NCBI GenBank assembly: GCA_965279475.1
Contig: CBDIIA010000003.1
Location: forward strand, 1,302,001 to 1,366,000
Direction: 5' to 3'
DNA from: Pseudorhodoferax sp965279475
Lineage (GTDB): Bacteria > Pseudomonadota > Gammaproteobacteria > Burkholderiales > Burkholderiaceae_C
DNA: 64,000 nucleotides
Part shown: positions 17,970 through 27,303 of the stretch, piece after piece
How the letters are laid out: each line of letters starts with the position of its first letter
Numbering within the stretch: the stretch's first letter is position 1
Position numbers and translations under genes: made by a program
The notes under the pieces: model-generated
What the model was told of the DNA's origin: nothing
Seen by the model: the letters and a program-made list of their open reading frames with translations, nothing else
Database searches by the model: none

Positions 17970-20900
17970 TCATGCCGTGTGCGCGTGGCCGCGCCGGTCG
18001 CGCCACTTCTGCGCAAGGCCGGCAAAACCCAGGTAGATCACCGGTGTGGTGAACAGCGTCAGCAGCTGGCTCACGATCAGCCCGCCGACCATGGTCACAC
18101 CCAGCGGGTGCCGCAGCTCGCTGCCGACCCCGCCGCCCAGCATCAGCGGCAGCGCACCCAGCAGTGCGGCCAGCGTGGTCATCAGGATCGGGCGAAAGCG
18201 CAGCAGGCAGGCCTGGCGGATGGCTTCGTGTGGCGACAGGCCCTGGTCGCGCTCAGCGTCGAGCGCGAAGTCGATCATCATGATCGCGTTCTTCTTCACG
18301 ATCCCGATCAACAGCACGATGCCGATGATCGCGATGATGCCCAGGTCGAGCCGCGCGGCCAGCAGCGCCAGCAACGCGCCCAGGCCGGCCGAGGGCAGGG
18401 TGGACAGGATGGTCAGCGGATGGATGGTGCTCTCGTACAGCACGCCGAGCACGATGTACATCGTGACGATGGCGGCCAGGATCAGCAGCAGCGTGTTCGA
18501 CAGCGAGGCCTGGAACGCCAGCGCCGCGCCCTGGAAGCTGGTCTCGATCGACGCCGGCAGCTGCAGCGCGGCTTCTTCGGCGCGGATCGCGTCGACCGCC
18601 TCGCCCAGCGAATACCCGGGCGCGGTGTTGAACGACACGGTGGCCGCCGGGAACTGCCCCACGTGGTTGACGGCCAGCGCGGTGGGCCGCTCGACCACCC
18701 GCGCCACCGACGACAGCGGCACCTGCGTGCTGACGCTGGACGGCACGTACATCTGCGCCAGCGACTGCGGCCCGACGCGCAGCGCAGGCGCCATCTCCAG
18801 CACCACGCGGTACTGGTTCGACTGCGTGAAGATGGTCGAGATCAGCCGCTGGCCGAAGGCGTTGTACAGCGCGTTGTCGATCGCCGCCACGTTGACGCCC
18901 AGCCGCCCGGCCGCGGCGCGGTCGATCTCCACATAGGCCTGCAGGCCCTGGTCCTGCTGGTCGCTGGCGACATCGGCCAGCTGGGGCAGGGCGCGCAGGC
19001 GCTCGAGCAGGCGGCCGGTCCACAGGTTGAGCTCGTCGATCTGCGGCGACGACAGCAGGAACTGGTATTGCGTGCGCGAGATGCGGTCCTCGATCGTCAG
19101 GTCCTGCACCGGCTGCAAAAAGAGTGTGATGCCGGCAACCGTGCGGCTGTTCTCGGTGATGCGGCGGATGACCGCGGCCACGTCTTTCGAGTCCGGGCCG
19201 CGCACCTCCTTGGGCTTCAGGTTGATCAGCATGCGGCCCGCGTTGAGCGTGGTGTTGGTGCCGTCGACGCCGATGAAGGACGACAGGCTCTCGACCGCCG
19301 GGTCCTGCAGGATGCGTTCGGCCAGCGCCTGCTGCCGCTCCGACATCGCCGAGAACGAGGCCGATTGCGCGCCTTCGGTGATGGCCTGCAGCACACCGGT
19401 GTCCTGCAGCGGAAAGAAACCCTTGGGCACGACGAAGTACAGCCATGCCGTCAGCGCCACGGTGACGATGAACACCAGCATCGTCGCCAGCTGGCGCGCC
19501 AGCACCCAGTCGAGCGCGTGGCCGTAGCCGCGGATCAGCCGATCGAAGAAGCGGCCGGTGGCCTGGTACAACCGGCCATGGCTTTCCTCGGGCGTGTGGT
19601 GCAGCAGCCGGGCGCAGAGCATCGGCGTGAAGGTCAGCGAGACCACGGCCGAGATCAGGATGGACACCGCCAGCGTGATCGCGAACTCGTGGAACAGCCG
19701 GCCCACCACGTCGCCCATGAACAGCAGCGGGATCAGCACCGCGATCAGCGAGATGGTGAGCGAGATGATGGTGAAGCCGATCTGCTGTGCGCCCTTCAGC
19801 GCAGCCTGCATCGCGGGCTCGCCTTTCTCGACGTAGCGGGCGATGTTCTCGATCATCACGATCGCATCGTCGACGACGAAGCCGGTCGAGATCGTCAGCG
19901 CCATCAGCGTCAGGTTGTTGATCGAGAAACCGGCCAGCTGCATCACGCCGAAGGTGCCGACCAGCGACAGCGGCACCGCAAGACTCGGGATCAGCGTGGC
20001 CGATGCGCTGCGCAGGAAGACGAAGATCACCGCCACCACCAGCAGCACCGCCAGCACCAGCTCGATCTGCACGTCGTGCACCGATGCGCGGATGGTCACC
20101 GTGCGGTCGGTCAGCACCTTGACGTCGAGCGATGCGGGCAGCGTGGACTGCAGCTGCGGCAGCAATGCCTTGATGCGGTTGACCGTGTCGATCACGTTGG
20201 CGCCCGGTTGGCGCTGGATGTTCAGGATCACCCCCGGCGTACTGTTGCCCCCACGCTCCCCCACTGCGTGTGGGTCGCTGCCCCCCGAGGGGGCTTGGTC
20301 GCCTTGGGAGCGGCCCGGCGGCGCCCAGCCTGCCCACGCGGCCAGGCGCGCGTTCTCGGCGTCGTCGACGATGTTGGCCACGTCGCGCAGGCGCATCGGG
20401 TTGCCGTTCTTGAAGGCGACGATCAGGTTCGCGTAGTCGGCCGTCGAGCGCAGCTGGTCGTTGGCGTCGATGGTCGATGCGCGCTGCGGGCCGTCGAAGC
20501 TGCCCTTGGCCTGGTTCACGTTGGCGGCCGCGATGGCGGTGCGAAGATCGTCCATCGACAGGCCGGCCCCGGTCAGCGCCGCCGGGTTGGCCTGGATGCG
20601 CACGGCCGGGCGCCGGCCGCCGGCGATGGCCACCAGACCGACGCCCGGCACCTGCGACAGCTTGGGCGCGAGCCGGTTCTCCACCAGGTCGTGGATGCGG
20701 ATCACCGGCAGCGACGGCGAGGTGATCGCCAGCGTCAGCACCGGCGCATCGGCCGGGTTCACCTTGCTGTAGGTCGGTGGCATCGGCAGGTCGGTGGGCA
20801 ACAGGTTGCTGCCGGCATTGATGGCGGCCTGCACCTGCTGCTCGGCCACGTCGAGCGTGATGTCGAGCGAGAAACGCAGCGTGATCACCGATGCGCCGCC

Positions 20901-21200
20901 GGAACTGGTCGACGACATCTGGCCCAGTCCGGGCATCTGGCCGAACTGGCGCTCCAGCGGCGCGGTGACCGCCGAGGTCATCACATCGGGGCTGGCGCCG
21001 GGGTAAAGCGTCGTGACCTGGATCGTCGGGTAATCCACCTCGGGCAGGGCCGACAGCGGCAGCAGTCGGTAGGCCAGCAGCCCGGCGATCAGGATCGCCA
21101 CCATCAGCAGCGAGGTCGCGACCGGGCGCAGGATGAAGAGGCGAGACAGGTTCATGCGCTGCGGATCCGTGGCGGTCGCGATCGCGTCGTCGGTGCTCAT
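17970..21200 (-). CDS. mdtB: RND multidrug efflux pump, MdtB-type, with in-frame repeat insertion
   Basis: 1076-aa partner pump of MdtC. Family landmarks: NLSRLFILRPVATSLLM at the N-terminus, GFVVDDAIVMIEN proton-relay helix and IGIVKKNAIMMIDFA. The odd part is a Gly/Pro/Ser-rich segment between AENARLAAWA and TPGVILNIQRQPG in the first periplasmic porter region, where MdtB proteins have only two or three residues. That segment is encoded by an intergenic-type repeat (20247-20330, 28 codons) read through in frame. The rest of the protein is intact, so a functional pump with a surface loop is possible. The start may also be the ATG 45 bases downstream (MNLSRLF). Confidence 0.92.
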   Translation of the reverse strand: MSTDDAIATATDPQRMNLSRLFILRPVATSLLMVAILIAGLLAYRLLPLSALPEVDYPTIQVTTLYPGASPDVMTSAVTAPLERQFGQMPGLGQMSSTSSGGASVITLRFSLDITLDVAEQQVQAAINAGSNLLPTDLPMPPTYSKVNPADAPVLTLAITSPSLPVIRIHDLVENRLAPKLSQVPGVGLVAIAGGRRPAVRIQANPAALTGAGLSMDDLRTAIAAANVNQAKGSFDGPQRASTIDANDQLRSTADYANLIVAFKNGNPMRLRDVANIVDDAENARLAAWAGWAPPGRSQGDQAPSGGSDPHAVGERGGNSTPGVILNIQRQPGANVIDTVNRIKALLPQLQSTLPASLDVKVLTDRTVTIRASVHDVQIELVLAVLLVVAVIFVFLRSASATLIPSLAVPLSLVGTFGVMQLAGFSINNLTLMALTISTGFVVDDAIVMIENIARYVEKGEPAMQAALKGAQQIGFTIISLTISLIAVLIPLLFMGDVVGRLFHEFAITLAVSILISAVVSLTFTPMLCARLLHHTPEESHGRLYQATGRFFDRLIRGYGHALDWVLARQLATMLVFIVTVALTAWLYFVVPKGFFPLQDTGVLQAITEGAQSASFSAMSERQQALAERILQDPAVESLSSFIGVDGTNTTLNAGRMLINLKPKEVRGPDSKDVAAVIRRITENSRTVAGITLFLQPVQDLTIEDRISRTQYQFLLSSPQIDELNLWTGRLLERLRALPQLADVASDQQDQGLQAYVEIDRAAAGRLGVNVAAIDNALYNAFGQRLISTIFTQSNQYRVVLEMAPALRVGPQSLAQMYVPSSVSTQVPLSSVARVVERPTALAVNHVGQFPAATVSFNTAPGYSLGEAVDAIRAEEAALQLPASIETSFQGAALAFQASLSNTLLLILAAIVTMYIVLGVLYESTIHPLTILSTLPSAGLGALLALLAARLDLGIIAIIGIVLLIGIVKKNAIMMIDFALDAERDQGLSPHEAIRQACLLRFRPILMTTLAALLGALPLMLGGGVGSELRHPLGVTMVGGLIVSQLLTLFTTPVIYLGFAGLAQKWRDRRGHAHTA
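20247..20330. repeat. Burkholderiales intergenic-type palindromic repeat inside mdtB
   Basis: 84 bases containing the inverted parts GCCCCCCGAGGGGGC (20280-20294), CACTGCGTGTG and the signature CTTGGGAGCGGCCCGGCGGC. I recognise this as a highly repeated element normally found between genes in Comamonadaceae/Rubrivivax-type genomes. Here it is exactly 28 codons long and lies inside the RND pump frame, adding about GWAPPGRSQGDQAPSGGSDP plus eight further residues. Base composition and encoded residues (Gly/Pro/Ser) are unlike the surrounding porter domain. Confidence 0.75.
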
Positions 21201-21210
21201 GCCGAGCCTG

Positions 21211-22737
21211 TCAGCCGCCGCTGTCGCCTTGCTGCTGCCGGCGCCGCTCGCGCATGCGCTCGATGAAGGCCTTGCGTTCCTCGGCGTTCATCTTCAGGAA
21301 CCGCTCGCGCACGTCGGGCGGCAAGCGGTCGAGCCAAGGGGGCACGTCGCCGGCCGCAGGGGCCGATGCGGACGCGGCTGCCGATGCCACCGGTGCGGCC
21401 GCCGAGGCCGGTGCACCCGGTGCACCGGCACCGCGGCGCCGGCCCTGCGGCCCGCCCGCGTCGACACCGCCGCGCGGCTGCGGCGCGATCACCTCGACCT
21501 TGGCACCCTCGCGCAGGCGGTCGGCGCCATCGGTCACCACCCGTTCGCCGGCTTCGATCTCGCCCTGCACGCTGACCCATTCGCCCTCGGTCGCGCCCAG
21601 GCGGATGCGCCGCATCGCCACGCTGCTGTCGTCCTTCACCACATAGACGAAGGTGCCCTGCGCGCCGCGCTGCACGGCGTTCGACGGCACGGCCAGCACG
21701 CCTTCCAGCAGGTCGACCTGCAGGCGCACGTTGACGAACTGGTTGGGGAACAGCGTGCCGTCGGCATTGGCGAACTCGGCCTTCAGCTTGATCGTGCCGG
21801 TGACGGGGTCGATCGCGTTGTCGCTGGTGCTGACGCGGCCCTGCGCCAGCTTGTTCTTCTGCTCGCGGTCCCAGGCCTCGACCGTCATCGGTGCGTTGGC
21901 CTTGAGCTTGCGCGTGATCTGCGGCAGGTTGGCCTCGGGCACGGCGAACACCACGCTGATCGGCTGCGTCTGCGTGATGGTCACGATGCCGGCGGTGTCG
22001 CTGGCGCGCACCAGGTTGCCCAGGTCGACCTGCTTCAGGCCGACGCGCCCGCTGATCGGCGCGACGACCTTGGTGTAGGAGAGCTGCAGCTTCGCGTTGT
22101 CGACCACGGCCTGGTCGGTCTGCACCGTGCCCTGCAGCTGGCGCACCAGCGCGTCCTGCGTGTCGACCTGCTGCCTGGCGATCGAGTCCTTGGCCAGCAG
22201 GTCCTTGTAGCGCTCCAGGTCGATCTGCGCATTGCGCAGCTGGGCCTGGTCGCGCACCAGCTGGCCCTGCACCTGGGCCAGCGCGATCTCGTAGTTGCGT
22301 GCGTCGATCTCGGCCAGCACCTGGCCGGCGCGGACCAGCTGGCCCTCCTTGAAGCGGATGGCCTTGAGTTCGCCATCGACCTTGGCGCGGACCGTGGCGG
22401 TGTTGAGTGCGGCGATGTTGCCGATGGCCGGCAGCAGCACCCGCATGTCCTGCCGCCGCACCGCGGCGACCGATACCGGCTGCACCCGGTTGGCTGCGCT
22501 GAAGCGGCGGCCGCCGGCGCCGCCCGGGCCGCCAGCCGCTCCACCTGCGGCACTCGCCGCGCCTGCCGGGCCGGGCGTGCCTGGTGCGCCGCCGGCACTG
22601 GCATCCTGCCGCTGCTGAGTCCACCACCAGCCGCCACCGGCGGCGGCCAGCACCAGCAAGACCACCCACAGCATGCCGGTGCGGCTGCGTCCTGCTTGTC
22701 GGGTCGCTACGGAACGCGCTTGCGATCGGTGGTTCAT
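21211..22737 (-). CDS. mdtA: RND membrane fusion protein, MdtA-type
   Basis: Periplasmic adaptor that links the RND pump to the outer-membrane channel. 508 aa, longer than E. coli MdtA (about 415) owing to low-complexity Gly/Ala stretches after the signal anchor (residues 46-77) and near the C-terminus (about 425-470). One N-terminal membrane segment (22-41), a lipoyl/barrel-sandwich half (LKAIRFKEGQLVRAGQVLAEID), coiled-coil hairpin (about 150-225), and beta-barrel (SGRVGLKQVDLGNLV). The last 25 residues (RFLKMNAEERKAFIERMRER) are a charged helix. First gene of the efflux operon, divergent from the pigment cluster. Confidence 0.92.
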   Translation of the reverse strand: MNHRSQARSVATRQAGRSRTGMLWVVLLVLAAAGGGWWWTQQRQDASAGGAPGTPGPAGAASAAGGAAGGPGGAGGRRFSAANRVQPVSVAAVRRQDMRVLLPAIGNIAALNTATVRAKVDGELKAIRFKEGQLVRAGQVLAEIDARNYEIALAQVQGQLVRDQAQLRNAQIDLERYKDLLAKDSIARQQVDTQDALVRQLQGTVQTDQAVVDNAKLQLSYTKVVAPISGRVGLKQVDLGNLVRASDTAGIVTITQTQPISVVFAVPEANLPQITRKLKANAPMTVEAWDREQKNKLAQGRVSTSDNAIDPVTGTIKLKAEFANADGTLFPNQFVNVRLQVDLLEGVLAVPSNAVQRGAQGTFVYVVKDDSSVAMRRIRLGATEGEWVSVQGEIEAGERVVTDGADRLREGAKVEVIAPQPRGGVDAGGPQGRRRGAGAPGAPASAAAPVASAAASASAPAAGDVPPWLDRLPPDVRERFLKMNAEERKAFIERMRERRRQQQGDSGG

Positions 22738-22905
22738 GGGCTGTGCTCAGCGTGGAGGGTGCGCGGATATTAAGCGCAGCGCGAAACGTGCTGTGACATC
22801 TACCGGGGGATTTACGGCAGGTTTACCTCGTGCGAACCGAGCAGAAACGCGCTGCGCACGCCAGCTCCCAGATGGACCTCTGGCGACCGGCCGAGGGCAG
22901 GGCCT

Positions 22906-22914
22906 TGCTATACT
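22906..22914 (+). promoter_or_regulatory. Extended -10 promoter of the forward pigment operon
   Basis: TGCTATACT is an extended -10 element (TG-n-TATACT, -10 at 22909-22914) in the 274-base gap between divergent mdtA and the first ACP gene. No convincing -35 is seen, which is usual for extended -10 promoters. It lies 98 bases before the ACP start. Confidence 0.45.
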
Positions 22915-23011
22915 CGCGCCCCTCAACCTACGCTCTGCGGCGGGCTGGACAAAACGCAACAAATTGCGGTGCCGGCGCAGTGGACCCAAGCCCCATCCAT
23001 TTCCTGCACGC

Positions 23012-23281
23012 ATGCCTTTCGTCCAGACCGACTTGCAATGCGAGGTCGCGGGCCTTCTTGTCGAAGGCCTGAACCTCGAAGTAGCGCCCGACAGCATCGA
23101 CCCGCAGGCGCCCCTGTATGGCGACGGCCTGGGCCTCGACTCGATCGACATCCTCGAGGTCGCGCTGGTGGTCTCGCAGCGCTATGGCTTCCAGCTGCGC
23201 TCCGATGACGAGGACAACGTCCGCATCTTCGCGTCGCTCGCCTCGCTGGCCGACCACATCGCGGAACACCGCACGACCTGA
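23012..23281 (+). CDS. Acyl carrier protein of the aryl-polyene cluster
   Basis: 89-aa ACP that carries the growing polyene on a phosphopantetheine arm. The attachment serine is Ser44 in GLGLDSIDILEVAL. Four-helix ACP architecture is evident. The ATG at 23012 is chosen because the conserved protein starts MPFVQTDLQCEVAGLL. It is the first gene of a 13-gene forward operon and corresponds to one of the two ACPs (ApeE/ApeF) known in aryl-polyene pathways. Confidence 0.9.
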   Translation: MPFVQTDLQCEVAGLLVEGLNLEVAPDSIDPQAPLYGDGLGLDSIDILEVALVVSQRYGFQLRSDDEDNVRIFASLASLADHIAEHRTT

Positions 23282-23301
23282 AGCGCAGCGGCATTTCCCC
23301 A

Positions 23302-23952
23302 ATGCATCTGCGCCTTGTCGCCGTCGCACTGGTCAGCCTGGCCTATATCGTCGCCAGCCATTGGCTCATGACCGTCGCACCTTCCTCGGGCTGGAGCGTG
23401 GTGGTCATCGTCGCGCCGATGCTGGCCGCCGTGGCGGTGGGCGCCTGGCGTGCGGGGCAGCGTGTGCTCGGCCTGCTGGCCGGCTTGGTGGTCGTGGTGC
23501 TGTGCGTGCTGGCTGCACTCGGGATGTCGGTCGCGCCGCGCCTGATGTACCTGGCCCAGCATGCCGGTATCAACCTGTTCCTGGCCGTGTGTTTCGGCGC
23601 CACGCTGCGCGTCGGCCAGACCGCCCTCATCACGGTGATTGCGGCGCGGGTTCACCGCAACTTCACACCCGCGATGGCCGCCTACACGCGGCGGGTCACG
23701 CTGGCCTGGACGCTCTACTTCATCGCGATGACCGTGCTGTCCCTGGCGTTGTACGCGTTCGCGCCTTTCGAGGTGTGGGCGGTGTTCGCGAACCTGCTCA
23801 CGCCGGTGGCGGTGGTGGCCATGTTCGGCGGCGAGCACCTGCTGCGTTACTGGCTGCACCCCGAGTTCGAACGCGCCTCCGTAGCCGACGCGGTGCGCTC
23901 GTACATGCGCGGCACCGGCGCGCCGGCCACCTCGCACGACTCGGTCGTATGA
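23302..23952 (+). CDS. Aryl-polyene cluster membrane protein (COG4648-like)
   Basis: 216-aa integral membrane protein with about six hydrophobic segments (roughly 3-22, 28-46, 52-72, 83-102, 131-152, 158-178). It resembles the small predicted membrane protein found next to the ACP and ligase genes in aryl-polyene clusters (ApeG position); its function is unknown, perhaps anchoring the cytosolic synthase complex at the membrane. Starts 20 bases after the ACP stop and ends 4 bases before the ligase frame begins. Confidence 0.75.
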   Translation: MHLRLVAVALVSLAYIVASHWLMTVAPSSGWSVVVIVAPMLAAVAVGAWRAGQRVLGLLAGLVVVVLCVLAALGMSVAPRLMYLAQHAGINLFLAVCFGATLRVGQTALITVIAARVHRNFTPAMAAYTRRVTLAWTLYFIAMTVLSLALYAFAPFEVWAVFANLLTPVAVVAMFGGEHLLRYWLHPEFERASVADAVRSYMRGTGAPATSHDSVV

Positions 23953-23956
23953 ACCG

Positions 23957-25408
23957 GTGCCGGCCGTCCTTGCGGGAGACCGGCTCTTGAGCGTTCTGCC
24001 TCTCGTGGCGGGGGATCTCGATGCACCGCTGGCCTGGCGCGCGGGGCGTCCGATCGTCCGGCGCCGCTACCTCGCCGACGTGCTGTCGCTGGCCCGCCAG
24101 CTGCCGGCGCAGGGGCCGATGCTCAACCTGACCGAAGACCGCTACAGCTTCGCCGTCGGTCTGGGTGCCGCGATGCTGCGCGGCCAGTACAACCTGATGC
24201 CGCCGACGCACACGCCCGACACGGTCGAGCGGCTGCACAAACGCTTTCCCAGTGCCTACGCGATGCGCGACGCCCGGGCCGGTGCGCCGTCGGATGCCGC
24301 AGCCGGCGACACGATGCCCGTCGTGCGCTTCACCGCCAGCGACGACGTGCAATTGCCCGCGGAGGCACCGCTGATCGATGCCGGCGCCACCACCGCGCTG
24401 GTGCTCACCTCCGGCTCGACCGGCGAACCGCAGCCGCACGCCAAGCAGTGGGGCGCGTTGACGCTGGCGATGGAGGTCGGCGCCCGGCGCCTGGCGCACG
24501 AGATGGGCCTGCCCGGTCTGGCCGGTGTCACGCTGGTCGCCACGGTGCCGGCGCAGCACATGTACGGCTTCGAGTCGACCGTGCTGATCGCGATGCTGGG
24601 CCAGGCATCGTTCGACGCCGACCGCCCGTTCTTTCCCGCCGACATCGTGGCCGCCCTGGCGCGCGCCGCACGGCCGCGCATGCTGGTCAGCACCCCCTTT
24701 CATCTGAAGATGCTGCTCGATGCCGGCCTCGCGCTGCCGCCGGTTGACCTGGTCCTGTGTGCCACTGCGCCGCTGTCGCCCCAGCTGGCGCAGCGGGCCG
24801 AAGCGGCGATGGGCGGACCGTTGATCGAGATCTACGGCTGCACCGAGGCCGGCCAGGTCGCCACGCGGCGGACCACCGCGGGACCGCAGTGGCGCACCTA
24901 CGACGGCCTGCGCATCACCGGCAACGGCGAACAGGCGCTGGCTCTCGGCGCCCATGTGCTGGTCCCGACGCCGCTGGCCGACGTGCTGGACGTGCTCGAC
25001 GACGGCCGGTTCCTGCTGCTCGGCCGCTCGAACGACCTGATCAACATCGCCGGCAAGCGCAACTCGATCGGCCACCTGAACTACCACCTGAACTCGATCC
25101 CTGGCGTGCAGGACGGTGCGTTCTGGCTGCCGCCAGACGACGCTGGCGACAGTGCCGGCATCGTGCGCCTGGTGGCCTTCGTCGTCGCGCCGGGCATCCC
25201 GGCGGCCACGCTGCGCCACGACATCCTGGTGGCGCTGCGCCAGCGCGTCGACGCGGCGTTCCTGCCGCGCCGCATCGTCTCGGTCGACGTGCTGCCGCGC
25301 GAACCGGGCACCGGCAAGCTGCCGGCCACGCGTTTTGCGGCCTGGGCCATGCAGCGCCTGCAGCAGCAGGCCGACCCGCAGGGACCAGGGAGCGACCGGC
25401 ATGGTTGA
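23957..25408 (+). CDS. Acyl-activating ligase (AMP-dependent) of the aryl-polyene cluster
   Basis: ANL-superfamily enzyme expected to adenylate the aryl starter acid and load it on the ACP (ApeH role). 483 aa as a GTG start, or 473 aa from the TTG at 23987, which has GGGAG at good spacing and gives LSVLPLVAGDLDAPL; the TTG start is quite possible. The phosphate-binding loop LVLTSGSTGEPQPHAK (about residue 150), the YGCTEAG motif and the late GRSNDLINIAGKR hinge are intact. It overlaps the following dehydratase by 8 bases. No aryl-acid synthase (ammonia lyase or chorismatase) is present in the window. Confidence 0.88.
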   Translation: MPAVLAGDRLLSVLPLVAGDLDAPLAWRAGRPIVRRRYLADVLSLARQLPAQGPMLNLTEDRYSFAVGLGAAMLRGQYNLMPPTHTPDTVERLHKRFPSAYAMRDARAGAPSDAAAGDTMPVVRFTASDDVQLPAEAPLIDAGATTALVLTSGSTGEPQPHAKQWGALTLAMEVGARRLAHEMGLPGLAGVTLVATVPAQHMYGFESTVLIAMLGQASFDADRPFFPADIVAALARAARPRMLVSTPFHLKMLLDAGLALPPVDLVLCATAPLSPQLAQRAEAAMGGPLIEIYGCTEAGQVATRRTTAGPQWRTYDGLRITGNGEQALALGAHVLVPTPLADVLDVLDDGRFLLLGRSNDLINIAGKRNSIGHLNYHLNSIPGVQDGAFWLPPDDAGDSAGIVRLVAFVVAPGIPAATLRHDILVALRQRVDAAFLPRRIVSVDVLPREPGTGKLPATRFAAWAMQRLQQQADPQGPGSDRHG

Positions 25409-25730
25409 GCCGACGCCGGCCGCCTGCAGCCGCACGCTGGAGATCGCGCACGACCATCCGGCCTTCGCCGGGCACTTCGATGGTTTTCCGTTGCTGCCCG
25501 GCGTGGTGCTGCTGGCCGAGACACTCGAATGCGTGCTCGACGACCCCGCGCTCGCGCAGGCGATCGGCGCCGCACCGCGGGTGGCGAACGTGAAGTTCCT
25601 GGCGCCGGTGCGGCCCGGCACATCGCTGCGCATCACGCTCGAACCCACGGCCGAGAGCCGGCTGCGCTTCGCGGTGCACGACGGCGCGCGGGCCGTGGCC
25701 TCGGGTCTGCTCGAGGCCGGTGCGCCGTGA
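25401..25730 (+). CDS. Hot-dog 3-hydroxyacyl-ACP dehydratase (ApeI-like)
   Basis: 109-aa FabZ/FabA-type hot-dog protein that would remove water from the beta-hydroxy intermediate in each polyene elongation round. It has the FabZ-like core HPAFAGHFDGFPLLPGV with the catalytic His18 (HFDGFPLLPG), and the KFLAPVRPG strand. The ATG at 25401 overlaps the ligase stop; its own stop overlaps the next start (GTGA), so translation is coupled on both sides. A second dehydratase of the same fold lies at 33504. Confidence 0.85.
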   Translation: MVEPTPAACSRTLEIAHDHPAFAGHFDGFPLLPGVVLLAETLECVLDDPALAQAIGAAPRVANVKFLAPVRPGTSLRITLEPTAESRLRFAVHDGARAVASGLLEAGAP

Positions 25731-26686
25731 CGGCGGGCGCACCCGATCCGCAGCCGGCGGACTGGACGCGGCAACGCGAACGCAGCAACGTGTTCGTGCT
25801 GCGGCTGATGCGCTGGATCGCCGTGACGGCCGGCCGCAGGCTCGCGCGTCTCGTGCTGCACCCGATCACGCTGTACTTCCTGCTGTTCAACGGCAAGGCG
25901 CGCCGTGCCTCGCGCGACTATCTGCAGCGCGCGCTGGGCCGGCCGGTGGGCCTGGCCGACAGCTACCGGCACATCCACCGTTTCGCCGCGACCATCCTCG
26001 ACCGCGTCTACCTGCTGCAGGGCCGCTTCGATCTGTTCGACGTCGACTGCCACAACCTCGAAGCCATCGACGCGTCGCTGGCGGCCGGCGAGGGCGCGAT
26101 GCTGGTCGGTGCGCACCTGGGCAGCTTCGAGGCCCTGCGCGCCACCGCTGAGATGCGCGGCACGCGGGTCGCGATGCTGATGTACGAGGACAACGCGCGC
26201 CTGATCAACGCCACGCTGGCCGCCATTGCGCCGCACGTGCAGCTCAACACCATCGCGCTCGGGCGGCCCGGCACAATGCTCGCGCTGCGGCGCTGGCTCG
26301 ACGGGGGTGGCATGGCCGGGCTGCTGGCCGACCGCACGCTGCCCCGGCAGTCGGGTCGCACTCGCGCGCTGCGCCTCGGTTTTCTCGGTGCGCCGGCGTC
26401 GTTCTCCGACGGGCCGTTCCGGCTGGCGGCGATGCTGCGGCGCCGGGTGATCTTCATTGCCGGCCTGTACCATGGCGGCAACCGCTACGAGCTGCGTTTC
26501 GTCGAGCTGGCGGACTTCCGCGACGTGGCGACGGTCTCCGGCGCCGACCTCGACGCGCTGATCGTGGCGGCCGCACAGCGCTACGTCGCGCTGCTCGAAG
26601 GGCTGTGCCGCGAGGCGCCGTTCAACTGGTTCAACTTCTTCGATTTCTGGGGCGCCGATGCCGCTGCCATTCCTGCAGTCTCCTGA
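25727..26686 (+). CDS. Acyltransferase, LpxL/HtrB-like
   Basis: 319-aa lysophospholipid/lipid A-type acyltransferase. Family signs: an N-terminal hydrophobic anchor (about 35-60) and the block GAHLGSFEALR with the catalytic His of the HX4(D/E) motif (H-L-G-S-F-E), followed by DRTLPRQSG-like residues. In aryl-polyene clusters such an enzyme is thought to attach the polyene to a lipid or glycerol carrier. GTG start at 25727 overlaps the upstream TGA; the last 29 bases overlap the LolA-like gene. Confidence 0.85.
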   Translation: MTAGAPDPQPADWTRQRERSNVFVLRLMRWIAVTAGRRLARLVLHPITLYFLLFNGKARRASRDYLQRALGRPVGLADSYRHIHRFAATILDRVYLLQGRFDLFDVDCHNLEAIDASLAAGEGAMLVGAHLGSFEALRATAEMRGTRVAMLMYEDNARLINATLAAIAPHVQLNTIALGRPGTMLALRRWLDGGGMAGLLADRTLPRQSGRTRALRLGFLGAPASFSDGPFRLAAMLRRRVIFIAGLYHGGNRYELRFVELADFRDVATVSGADLDALIVAAAQRYVALLEGLCREAPFNWFNFFDFWGADAAAIPAVS

Positions 26687-27293
26687 TCGCCGGCACCTGT
26701 TGGCGACGCTGGCCGGCCTGGCCATGGGCAATGCCGCGCGAGCGCAGGCCGCATTCGATCTGCCGCAGCTGATGCGGCTGCTGGCGCAGGTCAAGGCCGG
26801 CACTGCAACCTTCACCGAAACCCGCAACGTCGCCATGCTGGAGCGGCCGCTCGAATCGTCGGGCCGGCTGTCGTTCGAGGCGCCCGATGCTTTCGTGCGC
26901 GAGACGCTGAAGCCGCGGCCCGAACGCATCGCGATCGCCGGCAACACCATCACGCTGTCCCAGGGCACGCGCAGCCGCAGCATGGCGCTGGACGCGGCAC
27001 CCGAGGCCGCGATCCTGGTCGATGCGATCCGCGGCGTGCTCAGCGGCAACCGCGAGGCGATCGAGAAGAAGTTCGTCAGCAGCGTCTCGGGCAGCGCCGA
27101 ACGCTGGACGCTCGAGATGCTGCCGCGCGATGCCCGGCTGCGCGAGAAGCTGGTGTCGGTGCGCGTGTCGGGCCGGCAGGCGGCCGTGCTGGAAGTCGCG
27201 GTCTCGATGGCCGACGGCGACCGCTCGCTGATGCGCATCGAGCCGCTCACCTCGGTGGCCGAGCCTTCGCCGGCCACCCGCCCGGCCAACTGA
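26658..27293 (+). CDS. LolA-like periplasmic carrier of the aryl-polyene cluster
   Basis: 211 aa with a signal peptide (1-31, ending ARAQA) and a LolA/LolB-type half-barrel (TFTETRNVAMLERPLESSGRL is the characteristic strand). It matches the ApeL position: a predicted lipid-carrier that would take the hydrophobic polyene lipid across the periplasm. The 29-base overlap with the acyltransferase is long for this operon; a later start is possible but would remove the signal peptide. Confidence 0.85.
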   Translation: MPLPFLQSPDRRHLLATLAGLAMGNAARAQAAFDLPQLMRLLAQVKAGTATFTETRNVAMLERPLESSGRLSFEAPDAFVRETLKPRPERIAIAGNTITLSQGTRSRSMALDAAPEAAILVDAIRGVLSGNREAIEKKFVSSVSGSAERWTLEMLPRDARLREKLVSVRVSGRQAAVLEVAVSMADGDRSLMRIEPLTSVAEPSPATRPAN

Positions 27294-27303
27294 CGGCCAC
27301 GGC

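Noticed and set aside
17925..21266. A very long open frame on the plus strand opposite the two RND pump genes
   Set aside because: It encodes a His/Arg/Gln-rich low-complexity sequence typical of the antisense strand of GC-rich genes, while the minus strand gives complete RND proteins with all motifs.
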